Under the pieces are notes generated by a model. The model made no database searches. It was not told the origin of the DNA and worked only from the letters and a program-made list of their open reading frames with translations. Source: an uncultured Gammaproteobacteria bacterium (GTDB taxonomy: Bacteria; Pseudomonadota; Gammaproteobacteria; HK1). From it: a stretch of 64,000 nucleotides of DNA. The translations under genes and the position numbers were made by a program. The stretch's first letter is position 1, and the number at the start of each line of letters is the position of its first letter. Shown piece by piece: positions 8,397 to 17,264 of the stretch. The DNA is taken from NCBI GenBank assembly GCA_958295835.1, contig OY282378.1:62001-126000 (forward strand). Direction: 5' to 3'.

Positions 8397-8846
8397 ATGA
8401 TCGGGCTGCTCCAGCGCGTCACGAGCGCGAAGGTCGAGATCGGTACGGACACCGTCGGCGCCATCGGCCGCGGCCTGATGGTGTTGGTCGGCGTCGAGCG
8501 CGGAGACACCGAGCGCGAAGGCGATCGGCTGGCCGAGCGTCTGGTCGGCTACCGCGTATTCCCCGATGCCGAGGGGAGGATGAATCGCAGCGTCGCCGAC
8601 GTCGGCGGCGCACTTCTGCTCGTCCCCCAGTTCACGCTTCCCGCCGATACCCGCAAGGGGGCGCGGCCGAGTCTCTCCAACGCCGCGTCGCCGGACGCCG
8701 GCAAGCGCCTGTTCGACCACGTGGTGTCCCGGGCGCACGCGTTGCTTCCGGTGGTGGAAACCGGACGATTCGGCGCCCACATGCAGGTCACCCTCACGAA
8801 CGACGGACCGGTAACCTTCACGTTGCGGGTCGCGCCTCCGGGATGA
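8397..8846 (+). CDS. dtd: D-aminoacyl-tRNA deacylase (DTD)
   Basis: Homodimeric cytosolic enzyme that removes D-amino acids (and Gly from tRNA-Ala) from mischarged tRNAs. The 149-residue product matches the family along its length: MIGLLQRVTSAKVEI at the start, GGALLLVPQFTLPADTRKG at 70-88, and the cross-subunit motif TNDGPVT at 134-140. The Ser of the usual SQFT motif is Pro here (P77-Q78). The ATG at 8397 was chosen over 8340 because conserved sequence begins there. Confidence 0.9.
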   Translation: MIGLLQRVTSAKVEIGTDTVGAIGRGLMVLVGVERGDTEREGDRLAERLVGYRVFPDAEGRMNRSVADVGGALLLVPQFTLPADTRKGARPSLSNAASPDAGKRLFDHVVSRAHALLPVVETGRFGAHMQVTLTNDGPVTFTLRVAPPG

Positions 8847-9408
8847 TCGGGGGGCCCCGACAACCCTGCCGCGATCGCCTTCGACAGGATCCGGCACGCG
8901 GGCAGCCCGCCTCCATGCCGTCGGGACACCGGGAATCCGGCATGGCCTGATCCGACACCCGCGACGTCGCCGCGCGTGTGTGCGCTTCCGGGTCTCGGCC
9001 GGGACCGGATCGCCCGTGGAGCCCACCTTCTTGCCGACGATACATCGATATTCGGTCTTCCGCGTACCGTCCGCGGCTCCGGCACGAAGGATTCCCGGGA
9101 GGAGGGGGAACGGAGGGTTATGCCCGGCGGCCAAACAGGTGTAAATTCGTCCCTGCAATCACGTGCAGGTGCCCGCGATGCCGGGTCGCCTGCCGAATAC
9201 AACAGCTTGATCCGGCGAGGGTTTGGCCGCCCGAGCCCGAGCGAATAGGCGGGATCCTCACATACCTGTGCGTGATTGCAACGGCCCGGCGCCATTTCGC
9301 CGGGTCCGCATACCATATGGAAGGCGGTGCCGGATCGAAGGATTTGCAGTCGGATTCGGCGTTCTTGCGGGATGCAGGACGGATAGCGGCATCCTCCTCC
9401 GGAATTCC
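8847..9408 (+). other. 562-base stretch with no recognised gene
   Basis: Open frames here look like GC-driven noise and match nothing I recognise. There are no tRNA-like cloverleaf arms. A perfect 7-bp inverted repeat, CCCGGCG (9285-9291) and CGCCGGG (9298-9304) around a 6-base loop, lies about 105 bases before sirB1 and could form an RNA hairpin, but it has no following T-run. Confidence 0.4.
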
Positions 9409-10305
9409 ATGATTGATCTCGCTCAAGCCATTTCGATTCAGCGGTGCGATACGCTCACTGGCGACATGCCGAAGCCGTCGACTCCGAACTTCGAAGTCCT
9501 CGTGTCCAGGCCGGACGAGGCGCTCGATATCGCCAGAATCGCGCTCGCGCTCGCGACGGACGCGTACCCGGACCTCGACTCGGGCCTGTACCTTGCATGG
9601 CTCGATGCGATGGCGGAAGCGATTGCCGAAGCAGCGGATCTCGCGAGGCCGCTGCCGGAGCGGCTCGCGATGCTCGATCGGCAGATCTTCGAGGTTGAAG
9701 GTTTCAGGGGGAATCAGGTCGACTACTTCGACCCCCGCAACAGCTTCCTGAACGACGTGATCGAGCGCCGGACCGGCATTCCCGTCACGCTCTCGATAGT
9801 CTACCTGGAGGTCGGTTGGCGGCTGGGGCTGCCGCTCGTGCCCGTGTCGTTCCCGGCGCACTTCCTCGTCGCGTCGACCGGAGCCAGGCGCGTCTTCATC
9901 GACCCGTTCAACCGCGGCGCCCGCGTCGCGCCCGCCGAGCTGGTGGCGCGGCTGACGCCGATCGCCGGAGGTGCGGAGCAGGCGCGGCAGTACCTGCCAC
10001 GGGTGACCGGGCCGGCGTCACGCCGGGAAGTCGCGATGCGCCTTCTGCGCAACCTCAAGCAGATCTATGCCAGGCGACAGGATCTCGACCGGTTGCTCGT
10101 GGTGTCGAACCGCATGGTGGCGCTGGACCCGAAGGACGCCGCGGCGCTACGCGAGCGCGGGCACGTGCTGGCCCGGCTCGAGTGTTACCAGGCCGCCTAT
10201 CACGACTACCTCCACTATCTCCGCCTCGCTCCGCTCGCGGCGGACGCGGCGGACGTCCGGGCGCGGATCGATCGGCTGCGTCCCATTGCCACCCGCCTGA
10301 ACTGA
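9409..10305 (+). CDS. SirB1 family transglutaminase-like protein
   Basis: A 298-residue cytosolic protein of the SirB1/UPF0162 family: an N-terminal transglutaminase-like domain followed by TPR-like helices. Diagnostic segments are NSFLNDVIERRTGIPVTLSI, the VSFPAHFLV strand carrying a conserved histidine, FIDPFNRG, and near the end LAPLAADAADVR. In many Proteobacteria it sits beside prfA/prmC; that context is absent here. The ATG at 9409 gives the best coverage, with 9466 as an alternative start just before the conserved region. Exact function is not known. Confidence 0.85.
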   Translation: MIDLAQAISIQRCDTLTGDMPKPSTPNFEVLVSRPDEALDIARIALALATDAYPDLDSGLYLAWLDAMAEAIAEAADLARPLPERLAMLDRQIFEVEGFRGNQVDYFDPRNSFLNDVIERRTGIPVTLSIVYLEVGWRLGLPLVPVSFPAHFLVASTGARRVFIDPFNRGARVAPAELVARLTPIAGGAEQARQYLPRVTGPASRREVAMRLLRNLKQIYARRQDLDRLLVVSNRMVALDPKDAAALRERGHVLARLECYQAAYHDYLHYLRLAPLAADAADVRARIDRLRPIATRLN

Positions 10306-10370
10306 AGCGCGACGGCGGGCACGTTCGCGCAGCCGCCAAGCCGGCCGCCGCCATCGTCGGCAACGGACGA

Positions 10371-11264
10371 TCAGCTCGCGATTCGCGGTTGCCGCGCGAC
10401 CAGGTAGAGCCCTGTCGCGACCAGCGCCATCCCGGCGAGCAGGAGCGCGCCGATCCGATCGCCCAGCAGCCACGCGGAGAACAGCACCCCGGCGGCCGGC
10501 GAGACGAAGTTGAAGCTCATCATCACACTCGGTGTGTAGAGCTTCATCAGGTGGTACGACACGGAGAATCCGACGCCGGCGATCACGACGCCCTGAAAGA
10601 GCAATCCCGCGATCGGCCCGGCGCCAACGCGATCCCAGGCGATCTCTTCCAGCCAAAACGCGCCGGCGCCGAACAGCGGCAGCGAGAGCACCATCTGCCA
10701 CATGGCGACCTTGATGGGCTCGATGCGACGCACGAACCGCGCGCTCAGCGAGAGGCGGAACCCGAGCATCACGGCGCTCGACAGCACGATCCAGTTGCCG
10801 GCCGCCCCGAGATCGAGGGCCGCGACGTCCGCGTCCTCGAGGAGTGCGAGGGAGGTCCCCGCCATCGCGATCAGCAAGCCCAACGCCTTCGCCGGCGTCA
10901 TCCGATCTCCGGCGACGAGGAAGTGCGCGAACATCACCGCGAACAACGGATTGGTCGCGATGAGCACCGACCCCATCGCGCCGGACGTATGGTGAAAGCC
11001 GATGTTCATCGACGCGATCTGCACCGCGAACAGCAGTGCGGCGATCCAGAGCGAGCACCATTCCCCCTTCTCCGGCAGGAGCCCGATACCGCGCCATCGC
11101 GCCCACAATGCGATGCATGCGATTCCGATGGCGAAGCGAAGGAACGCGGTGGTGAGCGGCGGGAAGGCGATGAGGGAGAACTTGACCGCGACCGGATTGC
11201 CGCCCCACAGCGAATGGATGGCGATCGAGACGATCACCGCCCCGAGAGGAACCGAGAGCGCCAT
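10371..11264 (-). CDS. EamA (DMT) family transporter
   Basis: A 297-residue inner-membrane protein of about ten helices formed by two EamA repeats. The first repeat carries SLWGGNPVAVKFS near helix 1 and TSGAMGSVLIATNPLFAVMF; the second carries FNFVSPAAGVLFSAWLLGDR, the typical end-of-family motif. It probably exports a metabolite, but the substrate is not readable. The start at 11264 (GGAG upstream) was chosen because the much longer open frame before it is polar and unrelated to the family. It lies 47 bases after a decayed oxidoreductase remnant on the same strand. Confidence 0.85.
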   Translation of the reverse strand: MALSVPLGAVIVSIAIHSLWGGNPVAVKFSLIAFPPLTTAFLRFAIGIACIALWARWRGIGLLPEKGEWCSLWIAALLFAVQIASMNIGFHHTSGAMGSVLIATNPLFAVMFAHFLVAGDRMTPAKALGLLIAMAGTSLALLEDADVAALDLGAAGNWIVLSSAVMLGFRLSLSARFVRRIEPIKVAMWQMVLSLPLFGAGAFWLEEIAWDRVGAGPIAGLLFQGVVIAGVGFSVSYHLMKLYTPSVMMSFNFVSPAAGVLFSAWLLGDRIGALLLAGMALVATGLYLVARQPRIAS

Positions 11265-11311
11265 GCCGGAAGCTCCGCCGAGGCCGGGCCCAGCGGCCCG
11301 AAGCGCTCGGT

Positions 11312-11590
11312 TCAAGCCGTGGTGGTCAGCACGATCTTGCCTCTCGCTTCGCGACGCAAGAGCCGCCGGAGCGCTTCCGCGGCGCGTTCGAGCGGCAGCG
11401 TCCCGGAGATCACCGGGTGGAGCGTGCCTTCCTCGAACCACGTGAAGAGGCGATGAAGTGATCGGGTGATGATCGCGGGCTCGCGCATCCGGTACGCACC
11501 CCGGAAGACCCCGACCACGCTCATGTTCTTCACCAGCAGGCTCCCGTTTCGAATGCGCAGCCATGCGCGAAGATCGCCACCGAGAAGCAT
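11312..11590 (-). pseudogene. C-terminal remnant of a quinone oxidoreductase (zinc-type ADH superfamily)
   Basis: About 92 residues matching only the end of the NADPH:quinone oxidoreductase family: LLVKNMSVVGVFRGAY, a helix-rich middle, HPVISGTLPLERAAEALR, and the terminal GKIVLTT. The N-terminal catalytic half and the nucleotide-binding motif are missing; upstream in-frame sequence is unrelated. The ATG at 11590 is arbitrary. It lies between the intact hydrolase gene and the EamA gene on the same strand, and is best read as a deletion stub. Confidence 0.7.
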
Positions 11591-11670
11591 GCACAGTCTA
11601 CATGGCGGACGGGGACGTGCGCCCCGCGACGGGCGCCCGATCCCGATACGATCCTCACGAAGGCAGGGGA

Positions 11671-12552
11671 TCACTTCACCCCGGTGATCGACTCGCTCAC
11701 CGCGCGCGGGTCGCGCATCGGCCATCTTCCGGCGTCGACCTGGGCGAAGAAGTCGGCCAGTGCGGTGTTGAACGCGGCGGGCTCCTCGAGGTTGACGGTA
11801 TGGCCGGTGTTCGGCACCACCAGCAGCCCCGCGCTCGGGATCGTCCGCTTCATGAAGACGCTCGGAACGAGGCAGGGCCAGTCCTCGTCGCCGGTCACGA
11901 TGAGGGTCGGAACGGTGAGCTTCTTCATCCGATCGGCGAGATCGAAGAGGGAAGGGCGCTTCTTCTGCACCCCCTGCTGGGTATGCGCGGACCCGGCCGC
12001 GGAATGCTCGGCGAGCATCCCGGCGAACTCCTCCCAACCCCGCGGGTCCTTGTTCCGGAACTGCACGCGGGTGGGGCCCACCGAATAGGTCCCGGCGAAA
12101 GCGGCCATGCCCCGGGTGCGCAGGAATCGGGCGGTGGCGTCCGCTTCGTCCTGGAACCGGTCGCGCTGCTCGGGCTCCGCCCCGTAGCCGACGCCGGCCA
12201 GGACGAGCGAGCGCGCCCGCTCGGGACAGGCAAGGCCGAAGTGCAGCGTCGCGAAGCCGCCCATCGACAGCCCGACGATATGGCCGCGCTCGATGTCGAG
12301 GGCATCGAGCACCGCCAGCACGTCGTCGCGCGCACGGTCCTGCGAGTATGCGTGGGCGTCGTCCGGGACCCCGGACGGCGGAAATCCGCGGGCGTTGTAG
12401 GTGATGCATCGATAACGACGCGAGAGATGGCGGACTTGCGGCTCCCAGCTACGAAGGTCACCCGCAAACTCGTGCACGAACACGACGGGCGTGCCGCTGC
12501 CGGTGTCCTCGAAGGCAAGGCTTGTTCCATCATCGGTGGTCAGGGTCGGCAT
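11671..12552 (-). CDS. Alpha/beta-hydrolase
   Basis: A 293-residue alpha/beta-fold hydrolase. The nucleophile elbow GLSMGG puts Ser at 96, the acid is in VTGDEDWPC (D222 or D224) and the base in PNTGHTVNLEEP (H251). The oxyanion region is FVHEF near residue 25. Overall it resembles the 3-oxoadipate enol-lactonase/esterase group, but none of the beta-ketoadipate genes is nearby. The start ATG at 12552 gives the standard opening strands (LTTDDGTSLAFEDTG). Divergent from batA across a 232-base gap. Confidence 0.85.
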   Translation of the reverse strand: MPTLTTDDGTSLAFEDTGSGTPVVFVHEFAGDLRSWEPQVRHLSRRYRCITYNARGFPPSGVPDDAHAYSQDRARDDVLAVLDALDIERGHIVGLSMGGFATLHFGLACPERARSLVLAGVGYGAEPEQRDRFQDEADATARFLRTRGMAAFAGTYSVGPTRVQFRNKDPRGWEEFAGMLAEHSAAGSAHTQQGVQKKRPSLFDLADRMKKLTVPTLIVTGDEDWPCLVPSVFMKRTIPSAGLLVVPNTGHTVNLEEPAAFNTALADFFAQVDAGRWPMRDPRAVSESITGVK

Positions 12553-12784
12553 TCGTCGGCCTCCATCGTCAGGCTGGACAACGGCTTCGAACGACGCGGT
12601 CCCGGCGTTCGAAGCCAGGCCCCTTCCGCTTCCGGGACGAGGATCGGTGGCAATGAAACCGTGAGCGAAGCGGCCATGGCGCGGTGCATTTCTGCAAAAC
12701 CGCGCACCGAGTGTACAGTGAGCCCCGGCGTGTCCGCTCCCGGGCGGAGCGGGGATGCGCCGTCAGCCGGCAGCGTATGTTGAC

Positions 12785-13810
12785 ATGCTCCAACTTGTCT
12801 GGCCCTGGATGCTCGCCGTCGTCCTGGCGCCGCTCGTGGTGGCGCGGGTGGCGCCGCGGGCGCCCGACGCCGCAGGCGCACCGATTCGGATCCCGTACTT
12901 CGACGAGGCGATTGCGTGGTCGAGCCGCCGGCCGGTGTCGAGGCCGCGCGTGCGACAGGTCATCGCGCTGCTCGCGTGGTGCGCGCTGGTGCTCGCCGCC
13001 GCACGCCCGCAGTGGACAGGCGACCCGGTGTCGCTTGCGGTGCGCGGGCGTGACCTGATGCTTGCCCTCGATCTCTCCGGAAGCATGCGCGAGCAGGACA
13101 TGAAGAGCCGTACCGGATTCGAGGCGCGGATCGACGTCGTGAAACGGGTGGCGGGTGATTTCGTCGCCCGCCGCGCGGGCGATCGGGTCGGCCTCATTCT
13201 CTTCGGCACCCGCGCCTACCTGCAGGCGCCGTTCACCCTGGATCTCGACACCGTCTCGGGGATGATCTCGGAGACGGTCCTGGGGCTTGCCGGCGAGCAG
13301 ACCGCGATCGGCGACGCGATCGGGCTCGCGGTGAAGCGCATGCGCGAACGCCCGGCGGATGAGCGGGTGCTGGTGTTGCTGACCGATGGCGCCGACACCG
13401 CCAGCCAGGTCGATCCCCTGTCCGCGGCACGGTTCGCGGCGGACGAGGGGATCACGATCCACGCCGTCGGGGTCGGGGCGGACGAGGAAGCGTCGATGCG
13501 CTGGTTCGGCGACCGGCGCACACGCACGCGTTCGGTGCTCGACGAATCGACCTTGCAGACGATCGCGAGGATGACGGGCGGACGATACTTCCGCGCGCAC
13601 GATGCCGCGGAGCTCGAGGAGATCTATCGGCTCATCGATGCGCTGGAGCCGATCGGTGGCGACGACGAGGTGTTCCGCCCGACCCGCGAGCTGTTCCATT
13701 GGCCGCTCGGACTCTCGGTGATCCTCTTCGCGCTCGTCGCCTTGATCGGAGTCTCGGGGCTTGGCGCCGCGGCCGTCGCGCGGGGGCGCGGCGGCGGAGG
13801 GGGCGGGTGA
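12785..13810 (+). CDS. BatA-like von Willebrand factor A protein
   Basis: A 341-residue inner-membrane protein of the BatA type: an N-terminal helix (WPWMLAVVLAPLVVA), a second helix at about 58-72, a VWA domain with a complete MIDAS (DLSGS at 96-100 and later LLTDGADTAS), and a C-terminal helix near 310-335. Bat proteins sit in moxR-DUF58-batA-batB operons linked to stress tolerance and possibly periplasmic protein maturation. Here batA is first in the operon: moxR and the DUF58 gene are not upstream. ATG at 12785; the in-frame GTG/ATG before it at 12755 is less likely. Confidence 0.85.
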   Translation: MLQLVWPWMLAVVLAPLVVARVAPRAPDAAGAPIRIPYFDEAIAWSSRRPVSRPRVRQVIALLAWCALVLAAARPQWTGDPVSLAVRGRDLMLALDLSGSMREQDMKSRTGFEARIDVVKRVAGDFVARRAGDRVGLILFGTRAYLQAPFTLDLDTVSGMISETVLGLAGEQTAIGDAIGLAVKRMRERPADERVLVLLTDGADTASQVDPLSAARFAADEGITIHAVGVGADEEASMRWFGDRRTRTRSVLDESTLQTIARMTGGRYFRAHDAAELEEIYRLIDALEPIGGDDEVFRPTRELFHWPLGLSVILFALVALIGVSGLGAAAVARGRGGGGGG

Positions 13811-13924
13811 GCGGGCTCGTCTTCCCCGTCCGAGGTGGCGCGTGGCCATTTCGTTGAAGCCCGCGTTCGCGCGGAGACCGAGCCGGACGTCCCTCGATCG
13901 GGGACCGGGGATCGGAGGGAATCG

Positions 13925-15739
13925 GTGATCGAGCTCGTATTCGTCCGCCCCTGGTGGCTCGCGGCGGTGCCGGCGGGATTCGCGCTGGTCTGGTGGCTGC
14001 GCCGCCACTGGAACCGGAGCGGTTCCTGGGAGTCGATCGTCGATCCTGGGCTGCTGCCCCACCTCGTGGTGGGAGCCGGTACACCACGGCGTGAATGGCC
14101 GTGGGCGGTGATGGCCATCGCGGTGATCGTCGCGGGAACCGCCCTTGCCGGCCCGGCGTTCGAACGGCTCGAGCAGCCGGTGTTCCGTTCCCTCGCGGCC
14201 CGGGTGGTCGCCCTCGACGTCTCGCGCTCGATGGACGCGCGCGACCTTGCCCCTTCGCGCATGGTGCGTGCGCGCCACAAGGTCTCCGATCTTCTCCTGC
14301 ACAGCCGCGACGGACGCACCGGGCTCATCGTCTTCGCCGGGGACGCGTTCGTCGTCGCTCCACTCACCCGCGACGCGGACACCCTCGTCCATCTGCTTTC
14401 GGCCATCGACACCAGCGTCATCCCGGTGCAGGGGAGCCGCCCCGACCTCGGGTTGGTGATGGCGCAAGAGCTGCTCGAGAAGGGTCGTGCCACCATCGGC
14501 GAGATCATTCTCGTCACCGACGGGGTGAAGGGACCGCGGACCCGCGACACCGCCGAGACGCTCGCCGCGCGGGGCATCCGGGTGTCGGTGCTCGCCGTCG
14601 GCACCGAGGAAGGTGCGCCGGTGCCGCTGCCCGAAGGCGGCTTTCTCAAGGGTCTGGGCGGCGAGATCGTCGTGCCGGGGGTCGGCATCGCGGCGTTGCG
14701 CGCGGTGGCCGCGGCGGGCAAGGGACGCTTCTCGACGGTCACCGCGGACGATGCCGACGTCGACTGGCTGCTCGGCACGCGGGTCGATGATCCCTGGCGC
14801 CGGACGTTGGAGGAGACCGATCGAACCACCGATGAATGGCGCGACGAGGGGCCGTGGCTCGTGCTTGCGCTGTTGCCGATGGCGGCTCTGGCGTTTCGGC
14901 GCGGCTGGCTTCTCGTGTGGCCCCTCGCATTCGCTCTTTCCGTCCCCGATGCCGGCGCGTTCGAGCTCGCGGACTTGTGGGCGCGGCGCGACCAGCAGGC
15001 GGCGCGGGCGATCGAACAGGGGGATACCGGCCACGCGGTCGCGGTCGCTCCCGACCACCGGTGGCGCGGCACCGCGCTCTACCGGGGTGGCCGCTACGAC
15101 GAATCGGCCGAGGCGTTCAGCGCGGGCGACACCGCCGACGACCACTACAACCGAGGAAACGCGCTCGCCCGCGCGGGCGATCTGCGCGGCGCCCTCGATG
15201 CCTGGCGCGAGGCCCTGGCCCGTCGTCCCGAACACGAGGACGCCGAGCACAACCGGAAGATCGTCGAGTCCTTGATCGAGACGCGGCCGGAGCCGCAAGG
15301 CGGTGATGGTGAGCGCGACGGCGGCGGCCGGGCGAGTCCGCAAAGCGCGGATGGCGGCGTCCCGGATCGAGCCGCGCGGCGTCCGGAGGAGGAGCGTCAG
15401 GCCGGGGAGCGCGACACCTCGGGTGAAGGTGCACCGCGAGCGAAGGGGGGGACGCATGGCGGCGAACGCGCGCGATCCGCACAGGGTTCCGAAGGATCGC
15501 GCGCGGCGCGCGAAGGCGAGGAGCACGAAGTGGACGCCCGGGGGGGCAGCGCGGCGAGCGCCGACCGCACGCGAGGCGGCTTCGGTACCGAGCATCCGTT
15601 CAGCGAGGAACAACGACTCGCTTACGAGCAGTGGCTCCGCCGCATTCCCGACGACCCCGGAGGGTTGCTGAGACGCAAGTTCGCGCTGGAGTACCGGGCG
15701 CGGGGTGACCGGCCGCCGAACCGGAGCGACGCGTGGTGA
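13925..15739 (+). CDS. BatB-BatC fusion: VWA domain plus TPR protein
   Basis: A 604-residue membrane protein joining two proteins that are often separate. Residues 1-320 are BatB-like: two N-terminal helices, MIDAS motif DVSRS at 98-102 and LVTDGVKG, then a helix at about 318-345. The second part is BatC-like, with a TPR (LYRGGRYDESAEAF, then DDHYNRGNALARAGDLRGAL). A charged low-complexity stretch of about 120 residues follows before a conserved end (EQRLAYEQWLRRIPDDPGGLLRRKF). GTG start at 13925 with GGAGGG 6 bases before. No BatD gene follows; the next gene converges with only 4 bases between the stops. Confidence 0.85.
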   Translation: MIELVFVRPWWLAAVPAGFALVWWLRRHWNRSGSWESIVDPGLLPHLVVGAGTPRREWPWAVMAIAVIVAGTALAGPAFERLEQPVFRSLAARVVALDVSRSMDARDLAPSRMVRARHKVSDLLLHSRDGRTGLIVFAGDAFVVAPLTRDADTLVHLLSAIDTSVIPVQGSRPDLGLVMAQELLEKGRATIGEIILVTDGVKGPRTRDTAETLAARGIRVSVLAVGTEEGAPVPLPEGGFLKGLGGEIVVPGVGIAALRAVAAAGKGRFSTVTADDADVDWLLGTRVDDPWRRTLEETDRTTDEWRDEGPWLVLALLPMAALAFRRGWLLVWPLAFALSVPDAGAFELADLWARRDQQAARAIEQGDTGHAVAVAPDHRWRGTALYRGGRYDESAEAFSAGDTADDHYNRGNALARAGDLRGALDAWREALARRPEHEDAEHNRKIVESLIETRPEPQGGDGERDGGGRASPQSADGGVPDRAARRPEEERQAGERDTSGEGAPRAKGGTHGGERARSAQGSEGSRAAREGEEHEVDARGGSAASADRTRGGFGTEHPFSEEQRLAYEQWLRRIPDDPGGLLRRKFALEYRARGDRPPNRSDAW

Positions 15740-15743
15740 GACC

Positions 15744-16319
15744 TCAGCCGATCAGCCGCGGGACGGTGTCGATGAGACCCAGAGCCAGCAACATGGCCAG
15801 CATCGCGAAGATGAACCTGATCTGCATGCTCAGCGAATTGAACCTGGCTTCGAGCTTGCCGTCGAGGGCGTCGAACCTGGCTTCGAACTTGTCGTCGAGG
15901 GCGTCGAACCTGACTTCGGACTTGTCGTCGAGGGCGCCGAGCTTGGCTTCGAGCTTGCCGTCGAGGGCGTCGAACCTGGCTTCGAACTTGTCGTCGAGGG
16001 CGTCGAACCTGACTTCGGACTTGTCGTCGAGGGCGCCGAGCTTGGCTTCGAACTTGCCGTCGAGGGCGCCGAATCTGGCTTCGAATTTATCGTCGAGGGC
16101 GCGATAGTCGGCTCGAATGACCTGGATCGCCGAATCGAGGTCGGCTTTCGTGACGATCTGGTCGGTGAATACATCGCCGAGCGCACGAGCGAGTCCCTCG
16201 GCTTGCCGATCCTGGAAGCCGGACTCCTTGAGGCGGTCCGCCAATTGCAACGTATCGATCACGGCTTGGGTCATGGCTGCGCTGTCTCCATTGTATCGGT
16301 GACTCGTTTCGGTAGCCAT
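15744..16319 (-). CDS. DUF1640/CCDC90-like coiled-coil protein with internal repeats and C-terminal membrane helix
   Basis: A 191-residue protein. Residues 17-60 (AVIDTLQLADRLKESGF....AEGLARALGDV) resemble the head of the DUF1640/CCDC90 family. Residues about 72-160 are eight 11-residue units of the form ALDDKFEARFD, predicted as a charged coiled coil whose period fits an 11-mer (hendecad) repeat. Residues 165-183 form one membrane helix. Such proteins are tail-anchored coiled coils of unknown role in bacteria. The start at 16319 gives MATETSH; no strong RBS is visible. The repeats are also tandem at DNA level. Confidence 0.75.
   Translation of the reverse strand: MATETSHRYNGDSAAMTQAVIDTLQLADRLKESGFQDRQAEGLARALGDVFTDQIVTKADLDSAIQVIRADYRALDDKFEARFGALDGKFEAKLGALDDKSEVRFDALDDKFEARFDALDGKLEAKLGALDDKSEVRFDALDDKFEARFDALDGKLEARFNSLSMQIRFIFAMLAMLLALGLIDTVPRLIG
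15838..16101 (+). repeat. Eight tandem 33-bp units inside the coiled-coil gene
   Basis: Eight exact-length 33-base units follow one another without spacer. They show a higher-order period of 99 bases: units 2-3 recur as 5-6, and units 4 and 7 are alike. Every unit ends in GTCGAGGGCG. The array stays in frame with the coiled coil, so copy number can change without breaking the gene. Confidence 0.9.
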
Positions 16320-16442
16320 GATGACGGCGCGTCCGGGCGTCCACGAGAGGAAGAGCGCCCGAAGCGTGTCGGCGCGGGCCGCGGTACGTGCAGGCGTGGG
16401 ACCACATCGCAAGATGCAGTTCCAAGCGTCGTATCGGTTTCG

Positions 16443-16448
16443 TATAGT
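16443..16448 (+). promoter_or_regulatory. Possible -10 element (TATAGT) upstream of eda
   Basis: TATAGT lies 37 bases before the aldolase ATG in an AT-richer stretch. The hexamer 17 bases upstream (TTCCAA) matches the -35 consensus poorly, so this is tentative. Confidence 0.3.
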
Positions 16449-16485
16449 CTGATTATCCGCGTCGTCCCGGAGCAGGCATGGGCCG

Positions 16486-17145
16486 ATGAGCGACCACTCG
16501 ATCGATCCGCTGTACGAGTACGGCGTGGTCCCGGTGATTCGCACGCGATCGGCGGAGCGCGCGAACCGTGCCGTCGAGTGGCTGAACGACGCCGGATTCC
16601 GAACATTCGAGCTGGCGGCGTCGATTTGCGGAATCGTCGGCCTCGTCGAAGAGCTTTCCGGCAATGTGGAACTCGACGTCGGGGTGGGGATGGTGATGGA
16701 TCCCGGGCAGGCGCGTACCTGCATCGAGGCCGGGGCAAGCTACATCCTGACCCCCGGCGTCGCGGCGGGCATCGTGGAGCCTTGCCGCGAAGCGGGAGTC
16801 GCGTGCGTGCTCGGGGCATCGACGCCGAGCGAGGTCATGCAGGCGATCGATCTCGGGGCGGATGCGGTGAAGATCTTTCCGATCAGCAGCCTCGGCGGTG
16901 TCCCTTACGTCAAGACCCTGAAGGCGATGTTCCCGGATACGCCGCTCGCTCCGGCCGGCGGGATCGGGATCAGCGAAATCGCATCGTATCTCAGGGCTGG
17001 CGCCGCGTTCGTGAGCGTCGGACACGAGCTCACCGATGCCAAGGCGCTCTGCGCGGGCGACAAGGACGCAATCATCGACGCCGCTGCGAACGCGCTCGAC
17101 CAGGCAGCGCGGGCGAGAACGCCGCCGCGCAACAAGAAGCGCTGA
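16486..17145 (+). CDS. eda: 2-dehydro-3-deoxy-phosphogluconate (KDPG) aldolase
   Basis: Cytosolic class I aldolase of 219 residues that cleaves KDPG to pyruvate and glyceraldehyde-3-phosphate (Entner-Doudoroff). The catalytic Glu is in FELA (E42) and the Schiff-base Lys in GADAVKIFP (K129); VVPVIRT near the start and PAGGIG near 167 form the phosphate site. Conserved glycines of the GAGTV loop read GVGMV. No other Entner-Doudoroff gene is in the window, so it may instead act on a related keto-deoxy acid. Monocistronic, with a candidate promoter just upstream. Confidence 0.85.
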   Translation: MSDHSIDPLYEYGVVPVIRTRSAERANRAVEWLNDAGFRTFELAASICGIVGLVEELSGNVELDVGVGMVMDPGQARTCIEAGASYILTPGVAAGIVEPCREAGVACVLGASTPSEVMQAIDLGADAVKIFPISSLGGVPYVKTLKAMFPDTPLAPAGGIGISEIASYLRAGAAFVSVGHELTDAKALCAGDKDAIIDAAANALDQAARARTPPRNKKR

Positions 17146-17264
17146 GAGCATACCCTGCGCCCGGCGCGTGGGATTGCCGCCCAGCGGCGTCCCCATCGCC
17201 ATGCCTGCACCCGATCGCACCTGGAGGAAGGTGCGTGCGCCTTCGGGACGGACGGGAATTCAGG

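Noticed and set aside
12569..15613. A 1014-codon antisense frame across batA and batB-batC
   Set aside because: Shadow of two well-supported VWA genes; no domain can be read in it.
15838..16101. Regularly spaced repeats that could suggest a CRISPR array
   Set aside because: The units are contiguous, have no unique spacers and encode a coiled coil in frame.
17217..17234. GCACCT-GGAGGA-AGGTGC hairpin after eda as a regulatory element
   Set aside because: A 6-bp stem is common by chance in such GC-rich DNA, and no gene start follows it on either strand.
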